Shown here piece by piece: positions 36,001 through 44,272 of a stretch of DNA of 64,000 bases; the stretch's first letter is position 1, and the number at the start of each line of letters is the position of its first letter. A model generated the notes under the pieces. It was not told the origin of the DNA. It did no database searches and saw only the letters and a list, made by a program, of their open reading frames with translations. Where the stretch lies: assembly GCF_010119225.1 (NCBI RefSeq), contig NZ_WNKF01000001.1:186001-250000 (forward strand). The letters are read 5' to 3'. Origin of the DNA: Cyclobacterium roseum. GTDB lineage: Bacteria; Bacteroidota; Bacteroidia; Cytophagales; Cyclobacteriaceae. The position numbers were made by a program, and so were the translations under genes.

Positions 36001-36241
36001 CCTCATTCTTTTCTTATCTCCCTGGACTTCCGGTAAAAAACAAGCCATTGATTTTAGCAGCTCCATTAATAAGAGTGGCTTAATCTACTTTATGGAGAAA
36101 CTAGACTACGTTGACTTTATTCAACGGCCTATTTTGTTCAAAAATGAGGTAGAAGTAAAAGACAATGTATTTCCCAAGAGCCCGAAACACATTCTGGTAT
36201 CTGCGGAATCACACGATATATCCTTGTATGAAATCAGCTAA
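33062..36241 (+). CDS. Very large baseplate J-like protein (Afp11/Pvc11)
   Basis: 1059 residues. Residues 1-160 contain the helical VAFLKLLGYSRERINGITKR and HLDFYYRSVLKVPKNPA segment that recurs in eCIS baseplate proteins. The C-terminal part (about 810-1059) is gpJ-like: KTVFQPFNSFGGKAPETDVA, FQTRVSERLRHKNRAVSLWD, FEHLILEEFPEVYKVKCLNH, and SEKISPQVEVKVINPLYEE. The long middle (about 160-800) is beta-rich and is a plausible cage-like extension. A Cys cluster CHCTC at 306-310 is unusual. It forms one of the two wedge proteins with the next gene, 9 bp downstream. Confidence 0.88.
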   Translation: MQPENLNILKILWRKGTSQEDRKHASLKPENLDLMGLNVEDWVFFAHNFARFIPFLATSGSRQTIQNWQVFFSDLIELEEIPSKGTEAYENLERSLREKIAHFSNSGDLAPQLGLLVAFLKLLGYSRERINGITKRHLDFYYRSVLKVPKNPARSDEAFLVIEMAKNLPVYLPAGTLFDGGKDDLGIARHYRSLSDFFPNLARVAVLKNRYVDGSGKKIRISQIADSLDGNGSSFSSANQGWWPFGHSGDNQELPALQAGTFGFGVSTATLRSASTADRYFKFEFEFKNNLSFSGNPSDVVDLFSCHCTCEQGWVVLSPSNHPEMGMSCSVSGKKMSIVLHLDKQQPSLLGQEEKVHQSVIGSGAPLIWFDLKCSGSKAYHWIKGLSETPLKNIRIYAKYKGIRQTVLESDLGILNPAKPFQPFGSIPKKGSSFYIKYPDWEVKSPSRVQIDGKWSNTPMGFKEWYFGYRDVGEDYLSKDNFLSQHFTPLVSLSQPIKFLLWEPGGLKTPLLTSQIKVNTDPSNLIVKNDAYFKATISMGEDQDWTNYQDDVPLFSGDPGDYSFATDISPKAGKTSISASGGIKVTTLQSFLHDLFPRLYALAMSSDQPETPIPNEPYTPLLERLEIGFETDETYDLSSGNYGGVELFYRDDFGHFEQENDRKSVDFQSAEENYLLAFPGEGGELFIGINELLKDQQLSLLFQVLEGSENPSNASFTPETALQWSVLAGNYWKLLTKDQLGSNQTENFLRSGILVLNLPKEAFESHSRMQDDLVWIRVRTSKAFDASSRMLGVYAQAVKTRFEDRKNELSHLQDGLPAESISKMVERKAGVKTVFQPFNSFGGKAPETDVAFQTRVSERLRHKNRAVSLWDFEHLILEEFPEVYKVKCLNHTCSSSFLSPGNVLLIAVPDTVNKNVYDIFKPALSGAKLEQIESFLSEKISPQVEVKVINPLYEEIKIKVQVQFKKGLDAAFYRNQMEQDLILFLSPWTSGKKQAIDFSSSINKSGLIYFMEKLDYVDFIQRPILFKNEVEVKDNVFPKSPKHILVSAESHDISLYEIS

Positions 36242-36250
36242 AAAACGTAC

Positions 36251-38932
36251 ATGACAACAGCTACTTCATATAGCCCGCTATCCAAAAACATTCGCAGTAA
36301 TGACGACCTGGACTTTCAATTTTTAAGGGAAAAAGGCATTTCTTACATACAGGAAATGAGTCGAAGTATTTGGACGGATTACAATACGCACGATCCGGGA
36401 ATTACCGTACTGGAGATCTTGTGTTATGCCCTAACCGATTTGGGTTACCGGCTATCTTTGCCCGTTCAGGACCTGCTCTTCGAAGGGGATAAAAGAAATT
36501 ACCTCAAAGACCATTTTCACCTGGGACCTGAGGTGTTGCCCTGCAAGGCGCTTACTGAGCTGGACTACAGGATGTTGGTTATCGATTTGCAAGGGGTCAA
36601 AAATTGCTGGTTGGAGCCCTATACGAAAACGGTGTATGCGGATTGTAAAAATTTCAAACTATCCTATGATTCGGGTATATGGGAGGGCCTGCCCCAAAAA
36701 TACCACCGTTCCTTTGATCTGAAGGGTCTGCATCGCATCCTTGTAGATACCGAGCCAGAAGTGTCTATTGCATCCATTAAAAAACAGGTCTTCCGCCTGT
36801 ATCATGCCAACAGGAACCTGTGTGAAGATTTAGTGGAGGTAGTGGAGGTGACTACCCAGCCGATACAGGTGTGTGCCATTATTGACATAGCCCCGGAAGC
36901 AAACGAAGAGCAGGTTTCGGCTATCATACAATGGAAGATTGAGCAGTATTTTTCTCCGGATTTGCAGTTTTATTCTTTCCAGGAAATGGCTGCAAAAGGA
37001 TATTCCATGGATCAGATGTTTGAAGGGCCATCCTTGACTCATGGCTTTCTGGATCCCGAAGAAGTACGGAAAGCCTCTCTTAGAAAGGAAGTACGGCAGT
37101 CAGATATTATCCAGTTGATCATGGAGGTGGAAGGCGTGAATTCCATTCGGGACATTCGCATCAACAATTGTGAGGAGGGAAGTGAACAAGGAAGTTGGGT
37201 CCTGAAAATTGACCCGGGTAAAAAGCCGGGGCTTTGTGATAAAAGCAAGTTTAATTTTTATAAGGGCTTGCTTCCGGTAAATGTGAATGAACGTGCAGTA
37301 AATGCTCATAAAGAGAAGTTACGAAGAGAACAATACGATGCGCAATACCAGGGAAAGGCCAAAGAGCCTTCCATGCCAGAACCAGAAGACTATCCTTTGG
37401 GAGAATTCATCAGTATCCGGAATGACTTTCCCGAAGTGTACGGAGTAGGCCCGGTAGGCTTGCCGGATTCCGTTGATGCTGAAAGAAAGGTCCAGACCGA
37501 GCAGTTCAAGGCTTATCTAACTTTCTTCGATCAGATTCTAGGCAGTTATTTTAAGCATTTGTCTCAGGTAAAATCATTACTTTCCGTATTTACAACTTCC
37601 GAAAGAACGTATTTTTCGCAGGCGGTTACGGATATCGGTGATGAAGGCGGTTTTTTGAATGAGGAATATGCGGAAGAATCCTTTCAGCAAGGACTGTTTT
37701 CCGCTTTTGACGAATCCAATGCCCGAAATCAAAAAATTAAAGATCACTTGCTTGCCAGATTTGCTGAAAAATTCAGTGAGTACGCCTTTATTATGAAAAA
37801 AATTTACGGTGAAGGAGTGGATCAACAGGTGCTCGATACCAAATCCTATTTTTTGAAAGAATATGGGAACTTCAGCGTGGAAAGGGCTTCAGCCATGAAT
37901 TACTACCGTCAGCCCTTGAGCAACTTATGGGATAGTAATAACACTTCGGGAATAGAAAAAAGAGTCGCTTTATTGGCAGGAATCCGCAATTTTATGCGTA
38001 AAAATCTGGCCCGGTCCTTTTTCGAGATTTACCCGCTTACCAATTCGGATGGTGATGCTGTTTACCGATGGCGGGTCTATGATCAAAACCGCAGTATTTT
38101 GCTGAACGGAACAGAGGATTACCCGAGCCGTTCAGCCGCACACCGGGAAATTTACCTGGCGATACAATTGGTGAAAGCGTTTCCCAGGGAAACATTGATT
38201 CAATATTTTGAGCAACTGGAGGAAATTCCAGACCAGGCATTTGCGGTGGGCTGTTTCCGGATTACGATATCGCCTTCGGGAAGGTTTTCGTTCAGCATCA
38301 TCAATCCTTCCGTGCAGGATACGCAGACATCTGATTACATCATTGCCAGTCAATACCGGTATTACGCGTTTCCAAATATACTACCCGCAATGCTCTCTTT
38401 TATAGATTTTATGAACCAGCAATTCGATGATGAGGGGATTTTTCTGGTAGAAAACACCTTGTTGCGACCGGATTTTGATCCGGAATCCAAGGTAGAAAAG
38501 ACCTTTTTGCCCTTTTGTAAAGACGACTGCCAGCCGGGCACTTGCCTGGATCCTTACTCATTTAAAGTCACGATTGTCCTTCCGGGTAATACCTTCCGGT
38601 TTGCCGACCGGGATTTCAGGGATTTTCTGGAAAATCTAATTCGGGAGGAATTACCCGCCCACATTCTCGCAAAAATTTGCTGGATCGGAAAGGCTCAAAC
38701 GGGAAATCTGGAACAGGTAGATCAGCTGGCCCAATTCGAGGAATCCTACAAGGAATTTCTTAAAGGGCTGAGTCAGGGGGATTATGCCTCCCACCAACCG
38801 TTTATTGAAACAATAGCAGAATTACGCTCTATTTATCCCACAGGCACGCTTTATAACTGTGAAAGGGAAGATGAAAGCAATGCCCTTCGGGATACGATTA
38901 TATTAGGAAGAACGAATCTAGGAACCATCTAA
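36251..38932 (+). CDS. Large baseplate protein (Afp12/Pvc12-like)
   Basis: 893 residues. The N-terminus is the Pvc12-like motif FLREKGISYIQEMSRSIWTD, YNTHDPGITVLEILCYALTD and LGYRLSLPVQDLLF. The C-terminus (about 745-830) has LVENTLLRPDF, a Cys cluster CKDDCQPGTCLDPYSF, and LIREELPAHILAKICWIG, a block I know from many bacterial eCIS baseplate proteins. The middle (about 150-740) includes SFFEIYPL and RWRVYDQNRSILL, which suggest small repeat domains decorating the baseplate. Probably pairs with the J-like protein in wedges. Confidence 0.85.
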   Translation: MTTATSYSPLSKNIRSNDDLDFQFLREKGISYIQEMSRSIWTDYNTHDPGITVLEILCYALTDLGYRLSLPVQDLLFEGDKRNYLKDHFHLGPEVLPCKALTELDYRMLVIDLQGVKNCWLEPYTKTVYADCKNFKLSYDSGIWEGLPQKYHRSFDLKGLHRILVDTEPEVSIASIKKQVFRLYHANRNLCEDLVEVVEVTTQPIQVCAIIDIAPEANEEQVSAIIQWKIEQYFSPDLQFYSFQEMAAKGYSMDQMFEGPSLTHGFLDPEEVRKASLRKEVRQSDIIQLIMEVEGVNSIRDIRINNCEEGSEQGSWVLKIDPGKKPGLCDKSKFNFYKGLLPVNVNERAVNAHKEKLRREQYDAQYQGKAKEPSMPEPEDYPLGEFISIRNDFPEVYGVGPVGLPDSVDAERKVQTEQFKAYLTFFDQILGSYFKHLSQVKSLLSVFTTSERTYFSQAVTDIGDEGGFLNEEYAEESFQQGLFSAFDESNARNQKIKDHLLARFAEKFSEYAFIMKKIYGEGVDQQVLDTKSYFLKEYGNFSVERASAMNYYRQPLSNLWDSNNTSGIEKRVALLAGIRNFMRKNLARSFFEIYPLTNSDGDAVYRWRVYDQNRSILLNGTEDYPSRSAAHREIYLAIQLVKAFPRETLIQYFEQLEEIPDQAFAVGCFRITISPSGRFSFSIINPSVQDTQTSDYIIASQYRYYAFPNILPAMLSFIDFMNQQFDDEGIFLVENTLLRPDFDPESKVEKTFLPFCKDDCQPGTCLDPYSFKVTIVLPGNTFRFADRDFRDFLENLIREELPAHILAKICWIGKAQTGNLEQVDQLAQFEESYKEFLKGLSQGDYASHQPFIETIAELRSIYPTGTLYNCEREDESNALRDTIILGRTNLGTI

Positions 38933-38943
38933 TCACACAGGCC

Positions 38944-41586
38944 ATGTCAAACAAATTGAGTTCCGTTATTTACAACTACAGGCGCTACAAGGCGGATCAG
39001 GTACTTACCCACACGCAGCTAAATGAATCCATTTCCTACTTTGAAGACCAGGATCGGCTGACGCGATTGGCCCTTCATGGTGCCGGAATCGTTCATGGAT
39101 TTAACGTTACCCTGGATGAGGGAGGCGAAGGCCCGCAGGTGAGCATCGGTCAGGGCGTGGGAATTACGACTGACGGCGATCTGCTTTTGCTTCACGAAGC
39201 GGTACCGGAAACCGAACCACCGGAGAACACCATTGGTATCGAAGGGTTAAGTTATTCTCATTTTCGTGAATTTTCAGATGAAAATGCCAATTACAGTCCC
39301 TATTTTTTTCCAGAAGGAGAACAAATGCCCCTGTGGGAACTTTGTGAGGAAGGCGACGAGGAAGCACAGCCGCTGGAGGAATTGCCCGGATGGGAAGATA
39401 AGGTCTTTCTTCTTTACCTGGAGTGTTACCCCAAACCGCAGGATATATGTGGGGATATTAACTGCGATAATCAGGGAATCGAACAAGTAAGCCGCTTGCG
39501 AATTCTGTTGATGGAAGAAGAGCAGGTGGAAGGTCTAGTTAGCCATGACCCCATCTTTTTACGAAAACGAAAAATCAGCGAGGCCCTGAATGCGCTATCG
39601 CCACTTCAACTGCTAAAGGTGGTTCACCAAAAAGAAAACTCGCTTTCCTTGCAGCAGATGGACCGGTTGTACAGAAATGCCATCTTTGAAGGAAATACCC
39701 TGACTGATCTCCGCGCTGGTTTGCAACTTATTAGCTCAGAATTTGACTTTTTATTGCAGCAGGACCCCACTCTTGCAGAACTAACTAGTCAATTGGATGA
39801 ATTGCTGCTGCTGCATTTTGGCACAGAGGAAGAGGAAAGTTATCAATACCAGCAGTACCGATACCTATTAATGAAGGATTTGCTGGCGACTTTTAATAAG
39901 CTATTGAAAGCCCTGGAAGCGTTTGACAGTTGGCCAAATCCGGATGTAAACGCTTTTCCAAAGCACCTGCTTCTTGGTAAAATAGGAGATAGGGCTTATA
40001 GACATGATTTTTACCCGTCCCCGGCCTTAAGCAATGCGAATCACCAGCAGGATGAAATTGCTTCCCTGGTAAAAAAAATATTTTACTTGTTACATTCCTT
40101 TGACCTGGATGCGAGTGATGGCCTGCGCATCATTCCAAGTGGATTGAACCATGCAGATGGCCGTTTTCCTTCCATCCCCTTTTATTATCAGTCTAATCCG
40201 GAACTTGCTATTCATTGGCAATGGCCGGCAATACCCGTGACCTATCATTACGATATGGGAAGTAATCCCTTACTCATGGAGTATAACGGGCTGGACCGGT
40301 ACCTGATTGGAGGACATTTGGAAACAGATGCCGAAAGTACGTTTCAATCCATTCAATCCATGGTAAAACAGTTCGGCTTGGAATTTAAGGTATATCACTT
40401 TGATCTCACGGTCAATCCATCGGATTTCAATGCTTTCCTGGATAGGCATCCCTCGCTCCGTTCCATGGGAGGAGTGCCCAAATCGGGGACATATGTCCTG
40501 TTAAGCAATGGAAATCTGGTTTTTGGAGACCTGGCTTTGGATTATCGGGTGCTGGCAAGGTCTGAAGAAGCAAAAGCCAGTCATATCCGGGTGGCGGCTT
40601 GTAGTTATCCATGGATCAGTAGTTTAAAATATTTGAACAACCTGTCGCGTAGTCTGAAGGGAAGCCCCCGCAGATCTGGGATACAACCCGAAAATTACCG
40701 CTTGGTTGTGAGAGATTATAGGATCAATGGGCATCCGATGATCAGTGGACCGCTTACCTTGACTATTCCGCTGGAAGCCGTAGCGAGTCGCAGAATGCAT
40801 GCCATCACCGAAATGCTAAATGAGCGCTTTCCGGATGGTTTGGTTTTTGACTTTGACGAATCGCTTAAAAGGCTGATAATTAGCCGTCCATTTGACGACG
40901 AATTCAGTATAAGTTTCGTGGATATCACCTTAAATATCAACAGTCCGCTGTACACCTACACCCAGGATGGCATGGAAAAAGCAGACCAGACCTTTCGGTT
41001 GGATGCTGTTCGCTGTGAGGAAGTCAGAAAGTACCGGCCCGCCACCTACCTGCAATTACAGGAAGAGTTTGCGCCCGTAAATAAAGATGACGATTACGGA
41101 GCATATAAAGGAAAGTGGCAGGAGTGGTACCGATTGATTGAACAGTTGAAAACGGATCCGCGGTTTACTGGTAGTAACAAGCCCCGAATACCCCAAAGCT
41201 TCGACGATTTGCCTGCCTCCCTGCAACGTATCATCACTCGGATTCGGAATGTCCTGGAGCAATCGGAAATCAGCCATCAACTTTACCTGACAGGAGACTG
41301 GGTGAGGGGTAGTTGGGCTAGTATAGAAATGATTGATGACTATCGAAACACCAGTAATACCAGTGATCTGATATTCCGATTTCTGAATTTACGCTCTAAA
41401 TTGCATGAAAAGGAACAGGCGACGAAAGCTTCCTTATTCATCGTTTTGACCAGCGAAGGTGATCGGGCCAGTATGGAAGCATTGATGGAGGACTGGACAG
41501 ATGTAGCCGATATTTACATTGAGGGGCCTAGAACAGGCAGTAGAAGAAGGGTAATTGATGGTATAGCAGAAAAGATCAGGCTATGA
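38944..41586 (+). CDS. 880-residue eCIS protein of unknown function at the Pvc13 position
   Basis: No signal peptide. The N-terminal 120 residues look like a phage-type beta domain: YRRYKADQVLTHTQLNESIS then LTRLALHGAGIVHGFNVTLD and GVGITTDGDLLLLH. This resembles the start of baseplate-associated eCIS proteins that bear no assigned domain. A Cys cluster lies at about residues 161-174 (ECYPKPQDICGDINC). The middle and end are mixed alpha/beta. It stands where a Pvc13 tail fibre would be, between Pvc12- and Pvc14-like genes, but has no collagen-like or adenovirus-fibre repeats and no chaperone follows. A receptor-binding or cage function is a guess. A strong hairpin follows 3 bp after the stop. 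Confidence 0.7.
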   Translation: MSNKLSSVIYNYRRYKADQVLTHTQLNESISYFEDQDRLTRLALHGAGIVHGFNVTLDEGGEGPQVSIGQGVGITTDGDLLLLHEAVPETEPPENTIGIEGLSYSHFREFSDENANYSPYFFPEGEQMPLWELCEEGDEEAQPLEELPGWEDKVFLLYLECYPKPQDICGDINCDNQGIEQVSRLRILLMEEEQVEGLVSHDPIFLRKRKISEALNALSPLQLLKVVHQKENSLSLQQMDRLYRNAIFEGNTLTDLRAGLQLISSEFDFLLQQDPTLAELTSQLDELLLLHFGTEEEESYQYQQYRYLLMKDLLATFNKLLKALEAFDSWPNPDVNAFPKHLLLGKIGDRAYRHDFYPSPALSNANHQQDEIASLVKKIFYLLHSFDLDASDGLRIIPSGLNHADGRFPSIPFYYQSNPELAIHWQWPAIPVTYHYDMGSNPLLMEYNGLDRYLIGGHLETDAESTFQSIQSMVKQFGLEFKVYHFDLTVNPSDFNAFLDRHPSLRSMGGVPKSGTYVLLSNGNLVFGDLALDYRVLARSEEAKASHIRVAACSYPWISSLKYLNNLSRSLKGSPRRSGIQPENYRLVVRDYRINGHPMISGPLTLTIPLEAVASRRMHAITEMLNERFPDGLVFDFDESLKRLIISRPFDDEFSISFVDITLNINSPLYTYTQDGMEKADQTFRLDAVRCEEVRKYRPATYLQLQEEFAPVNKDDDYGAYKGKWQEWYRLIEQLKTDPRFTGSNKPRIPQSFDDLPASLQRIITRIRNVLEQSEISHQLYLTGDWVRGSWASIEMIDDYRNTSNTSDLIFRFLNLRSKLHEKEQATKASLFIVLTSEGDRASMEALMEDWTDVADIYIEGPRTGSRRRVIDGIAEKIRL

Positions 41587-41589
41587 AAA

Positions 41590-41627
41590 GGGACCAAACG
41601 TACAAATTCCGGATGACGTTTGGTCCC
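41590..41627 (+). terminator. Strong 12-bp hairpin between the structural and tape-measure genes
   Basis: GGGACCAAACGT (41590-41601) pairs perfectly with ACGTTTGGTCCC (41616-41627) across a 14-nt loop. It starts 3 bp after the stop of the 880-codon gene. Only a weak T/C tract follows (TCATGGGCTTCTTTCC), so it may be an attenuator or RNA-stability element instead of a full terminator. The rest of the 259-bp gap (to 41845) is AT-rich, with no convincing promoter or gene. Confidence 0.6.
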
Positions 41628-41845
41628 TCATGGGCTTCTTTCCTAGTTCTACAGACTTTAATCTCTAATCTAGTAACGCAACGACTCAAAAGTGATGTAA
41701 ACAACACAAAAGAACGCGCAATTTCCAGATATTTTGACTTTACGACTGCTTCCTATTCCATACTTAATTGCCAGTAAAATAATGCTTTGTCTTGCGACTT
41801 TGCAGAGATAAAAATACAGAAAAATAGTTACGAATCAAATCAATT

Positions 41846-43345
41846 ATGCGTAAAAATGGCAACCATATCGTTCAAAAAGTTACTCTGGACATTTTTACCA
41901 ATTCGACGGAAACAGGTAAACTCATGGAAAGAGAGGCGGCAACCTTTTTTTATCAGAAAATTCTACCCCACCTGGAAGCTTATTTTGATGAATTGGAAGC
42001 GCAGTTGGGAAAGCAGACGCTGGAGATACCCCGCCTTTCTTTAGATCTACAGTTCGAAACGGATGATTTTTTCGGTGAGCCAAATTTTGAGCGGCCCATT
42101 CGCATGGCAATGAATGAACTTATCGGTGAAATGCCTGAATTGCGTTCTCCCATTGAAAGTTTTGCCTACAGGTATAAAGAAAATGGGAAGCCAACTTCTC
42201 CGGCACGAAGAAATGAAACGTTTCCCAAAGAAAAAATAGAGAAAGGTCCACAGCTGAGGCAAAAAGAGGATCGGTTTTTTGAGGCTTGGCTGCATTTCCT
42301 TCAAACTGGTTTATTGCCCTGGTGGTTTGAAAGCCAACTCGCAAAAGAAGCGTTTCAAAGGGCAACCCTGGTCTCTGAGCTCAAAGCCATTGGCAAACGG
42401 AGGTCCTTCCTGCATAGCCTGCAGTTTTCTCAGGTACGGTATCGACTGATTTCACAATATTCCGTTTCAGAGCTGAGTGCTGTACTCTGGGAAGGTCTTA
42501 AAGAATGGGTGTCTCTGGAAAAGTCGGCAATGGAGGCCCTTTTAGAAAAATTCCCGGCAAAGGAAAGGCATGTGCTGGTGGGGATCTTGGTTGCCAAGGG
42601 GTTTGATCATCTGAAAATGGCAAGAGAGACCGGAAAAATGGCTCGCTGGTTTCGTGAACATGTTTCCCAGGAAGGTAAAACCCAGTTAATTAAAGTAATT
42701 CTTCCCTTGATTTCAGCGGAAGATCGACGGGATTGGAGTACATTTCTAGAGAAAGGGATACTTGCGGGGCCTGAGTCAGGATTCGAAACCGAAAAGCAGG
42801 CATATACGGAGAAAGAGCTTGACGAATTGGAAATAGAGGAGGGGGTAAAGAAAGCTGAGCAATATGTGGATCGTGCCGGGTTAATTTTGATTCACCCCTT
42901 TCTGAAAGCCTTTTTTGCGGATTGCGGATTTTTGGATGAAAAAGGAAATCTTATTGAAAAAGAGTTGGCCGCTCATTCGCTTTATTTCCTGGCGAACAGG
43001 GAGGAGAAGCCGTTTGATTTTGAACTGCTTTTTGAAAAATACCTTTGCGGCATTCCATTGCAAATGCCCGTTTCCCGGGAAATCACCTTACCAGATGCCG
43101 TTAAAGAAAATACGGAGAGGTTATTAGGATCCTTACTAGAACATTGGGGAAAGCTGAAAAACACGGGAAAAGAAACCGTCCGAAACGAATTTATTAATCG
43201 CAGAGGTAAATTGGTCATCGAATCGTCCGCTGATCATCTTTATGTCGAGCGAAAGCCTCAGGATATATTATTGGAGAGCTTGCCGTGGAATTTATCCCTG
43301 GTGAAGCTTCCCTGGCATTCAAAATTAGTATGGGTAGAATGGTAA
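41846..43345 (+). CDS. Contractile injection system tape measure protein (Afp14/Pvc14)
   Basis: 499 residues. The N-terminal NHIVQKVTLDIFTNS and the following EAATFFYQKILPHLEAYFDE are the CIS_TMP start. The C-terminal region (about 345-420) has AGLILIHPFLKAFFADCGFL, HSLYFLANREEKPFDFELLF and EKYLCGIPLQMPV, the family's conserved block. The middle is mostly alpha-helical. It sets tube length and, in related systems, occupies the tube lumen. It is first after the 259-bp gap with the hairpin and 12 bp before the DUF4157 gene. At 499 residues it is much shorter than Pvc14, suggesting a short particle if length rules hold (inference). Confidence 0.9.
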   Translation: MRKNGNHIVQKVTLDIFTNSTETGKLMEREAATFFYQKILPHLEAYFDELEAQLGKQTLEIPRLSLDLQFETDDFFGEPNFERPIRMAMNELIGEMPELRSPIESFAYRYKENGKPTSPARRNETFPKEKIEKGPQLRQKEDRFFEAWLHFLQTGLLPWWFESQLAKEAFQRATLVSELKAIGKRRSFLHSLQFSQVRYRLISQYSVSELSAVLWEGLKEWVSLEKSAMEALLEKFPAKERHVLVGILVAKGFDHLKMARETGKMARWFREHVSQEGKTQLIKVILPLISAEDRRDWSTFLEKGILAGPESGFETEKQAYTEKELDELEIEEGVKKAEQYVDRAGLILIHPFLKAFFADCGFLDEKGNLIEKELAAHSLYFLANREEKPFDFELLFEKYLCGIPLQMPVSREITLPDAVKENTERLLGSLLEHWGKLKNTGKETVRNEFINRRGKLVIESSADHLYVERKPQDILLESLPWNLSLVKLPWHSKLVWVEW

Positions 43346-43357
43346 TTTGTTAACGAC

Positions 43358-44254
43358 ATGAAAAAAGCTGTTTATAGAAGATCTTCCGTCGGGGTTATGA
43401 ACCCATTTTTCCATCACAGGAAAGAAAATCCGTTCTTCCGTTCAGGCAACCCAGGTTCGGAGCAAAGGATCGCCTCAAAAGAGGAGGAGTCATCTGAAAA
43501 TTTACTGCAAAAACAAGTGGAGGAACAAGAAGCAGAAGAGCATCTTCAGATGGTCGAATCCGATGAAGAGCAAGTTCAGATGACCGAATCGGAAGAAGAG
43601 CAAGTGATGAGTGAAACCGAGGAAGAGGTTCAAATGCAGCAAGAAGAAGAGTCGGTTCAAGCCAAGGCAAACCAAAATGCTTCTGATTTTGACAGGCAAG
43701 GGAATGCGGAAAAAATGGAACCGCTGCTTCGTCAGGAAACGGGCAAGGGAAGGCCTCTTGAAAACCACACCCGGGAATCAATGGAGGAAGCTTTTGGTGC
43801 TGATTTTGGTGCTGTCCGTGTGCACACCAATGCTACTTCCGAGCGGATGAACAAGGAGCTGAATGCGAAAGCATTTACGTATGGAAATGATATTTTCTTT
43901 AATAAAAACAACTACCATCCGGATACCAAAGCGGGAAAACAACTCCTGGCACATGAGCTTACACATACCATCCAGCAAAAAGGGCTGAAATCTAAATTAA
44001 AACACCTGATAGAAAAAGGTGAAGAAAAATCTCTTTTAGGGGGGCTTATAAAGGATTTGCATCATCAGTCCAATCCGGATAATATCATGTGGAGAGGAGG
44101 AGGACACCCTGGCTATACCGCTGCTGAAGCGGATGCTAAACTGGTAAAAACCAATGAGGAGCAATTAGATACCGTCAATCAAAACATCGAGAACAAAAAG
44201 GTCAACCAATTTGATCTTTTTAGCCTGGTGGATTTATATACCCTGGAGAAATAG
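43358..44254 (+). CDS. eCIS core (DUF4157) protein with acidic N-terminus, probable cargo or accessory protein
   Basis: 298 residues. An unusual N-terminus repeats PFF (NPFFHHRKENPFF), and residues 40-100 are an acidic Gln/Glu repeat (EEQVQMTESEEEQVMSETEE). The DUF4157 domain is at about 138-208: MEEAFGADFGAVRVHTNATS, then AFTYGNDIFFNKNNYHPDTK and LLAHELTHTIQQ, with the zincin-like HELTH at 199-203. The remaining 90 residues show no toxin domain that I recognise (MWRGGGHPGYTAAEADAKLV). DUF4157 is a hallmark of proteins exported by eCIS. It may be a protease, or may serve as a loading adaptor for the larger neighbour, 18 bp downstream. Confidence 0.82.
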   Translation: MKKAVYRRSSVGVMNPFFHHRKENPFFRSGNPGSEQRIASKEEESSENLLQKQVEEQEAEEHLQMVESDEEQVQMTESEEEQVMSETEEEVQMQQEEESVQAKANQNASDFDRQGNAEKMEPLLRQETGKGRPLENHTRESMEEAFGADFGAVRVHTNATSERMNKELNAKAFTYGNDIFFNKNNYHPDTKAGKQLLAHELTHTIQQKGLKSKLKHLIEKGEEKSLLGGLIKDLHHQSNPDNIMWRGGGHPGYTAAEADAKLVKTNEEQLDTVNQNIENKKVNQFDLFSLVDLYTLEK

Positions 44255-44272
44255 TTTTTAATTAGTACTGCC

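Noticed and set aside
41583-41777. 64-codon frame after the 880-codon gene
   Set aside because: It reads through the perfect inverted repeat and AT-rich gap, and the protein has no recognisable pattern.
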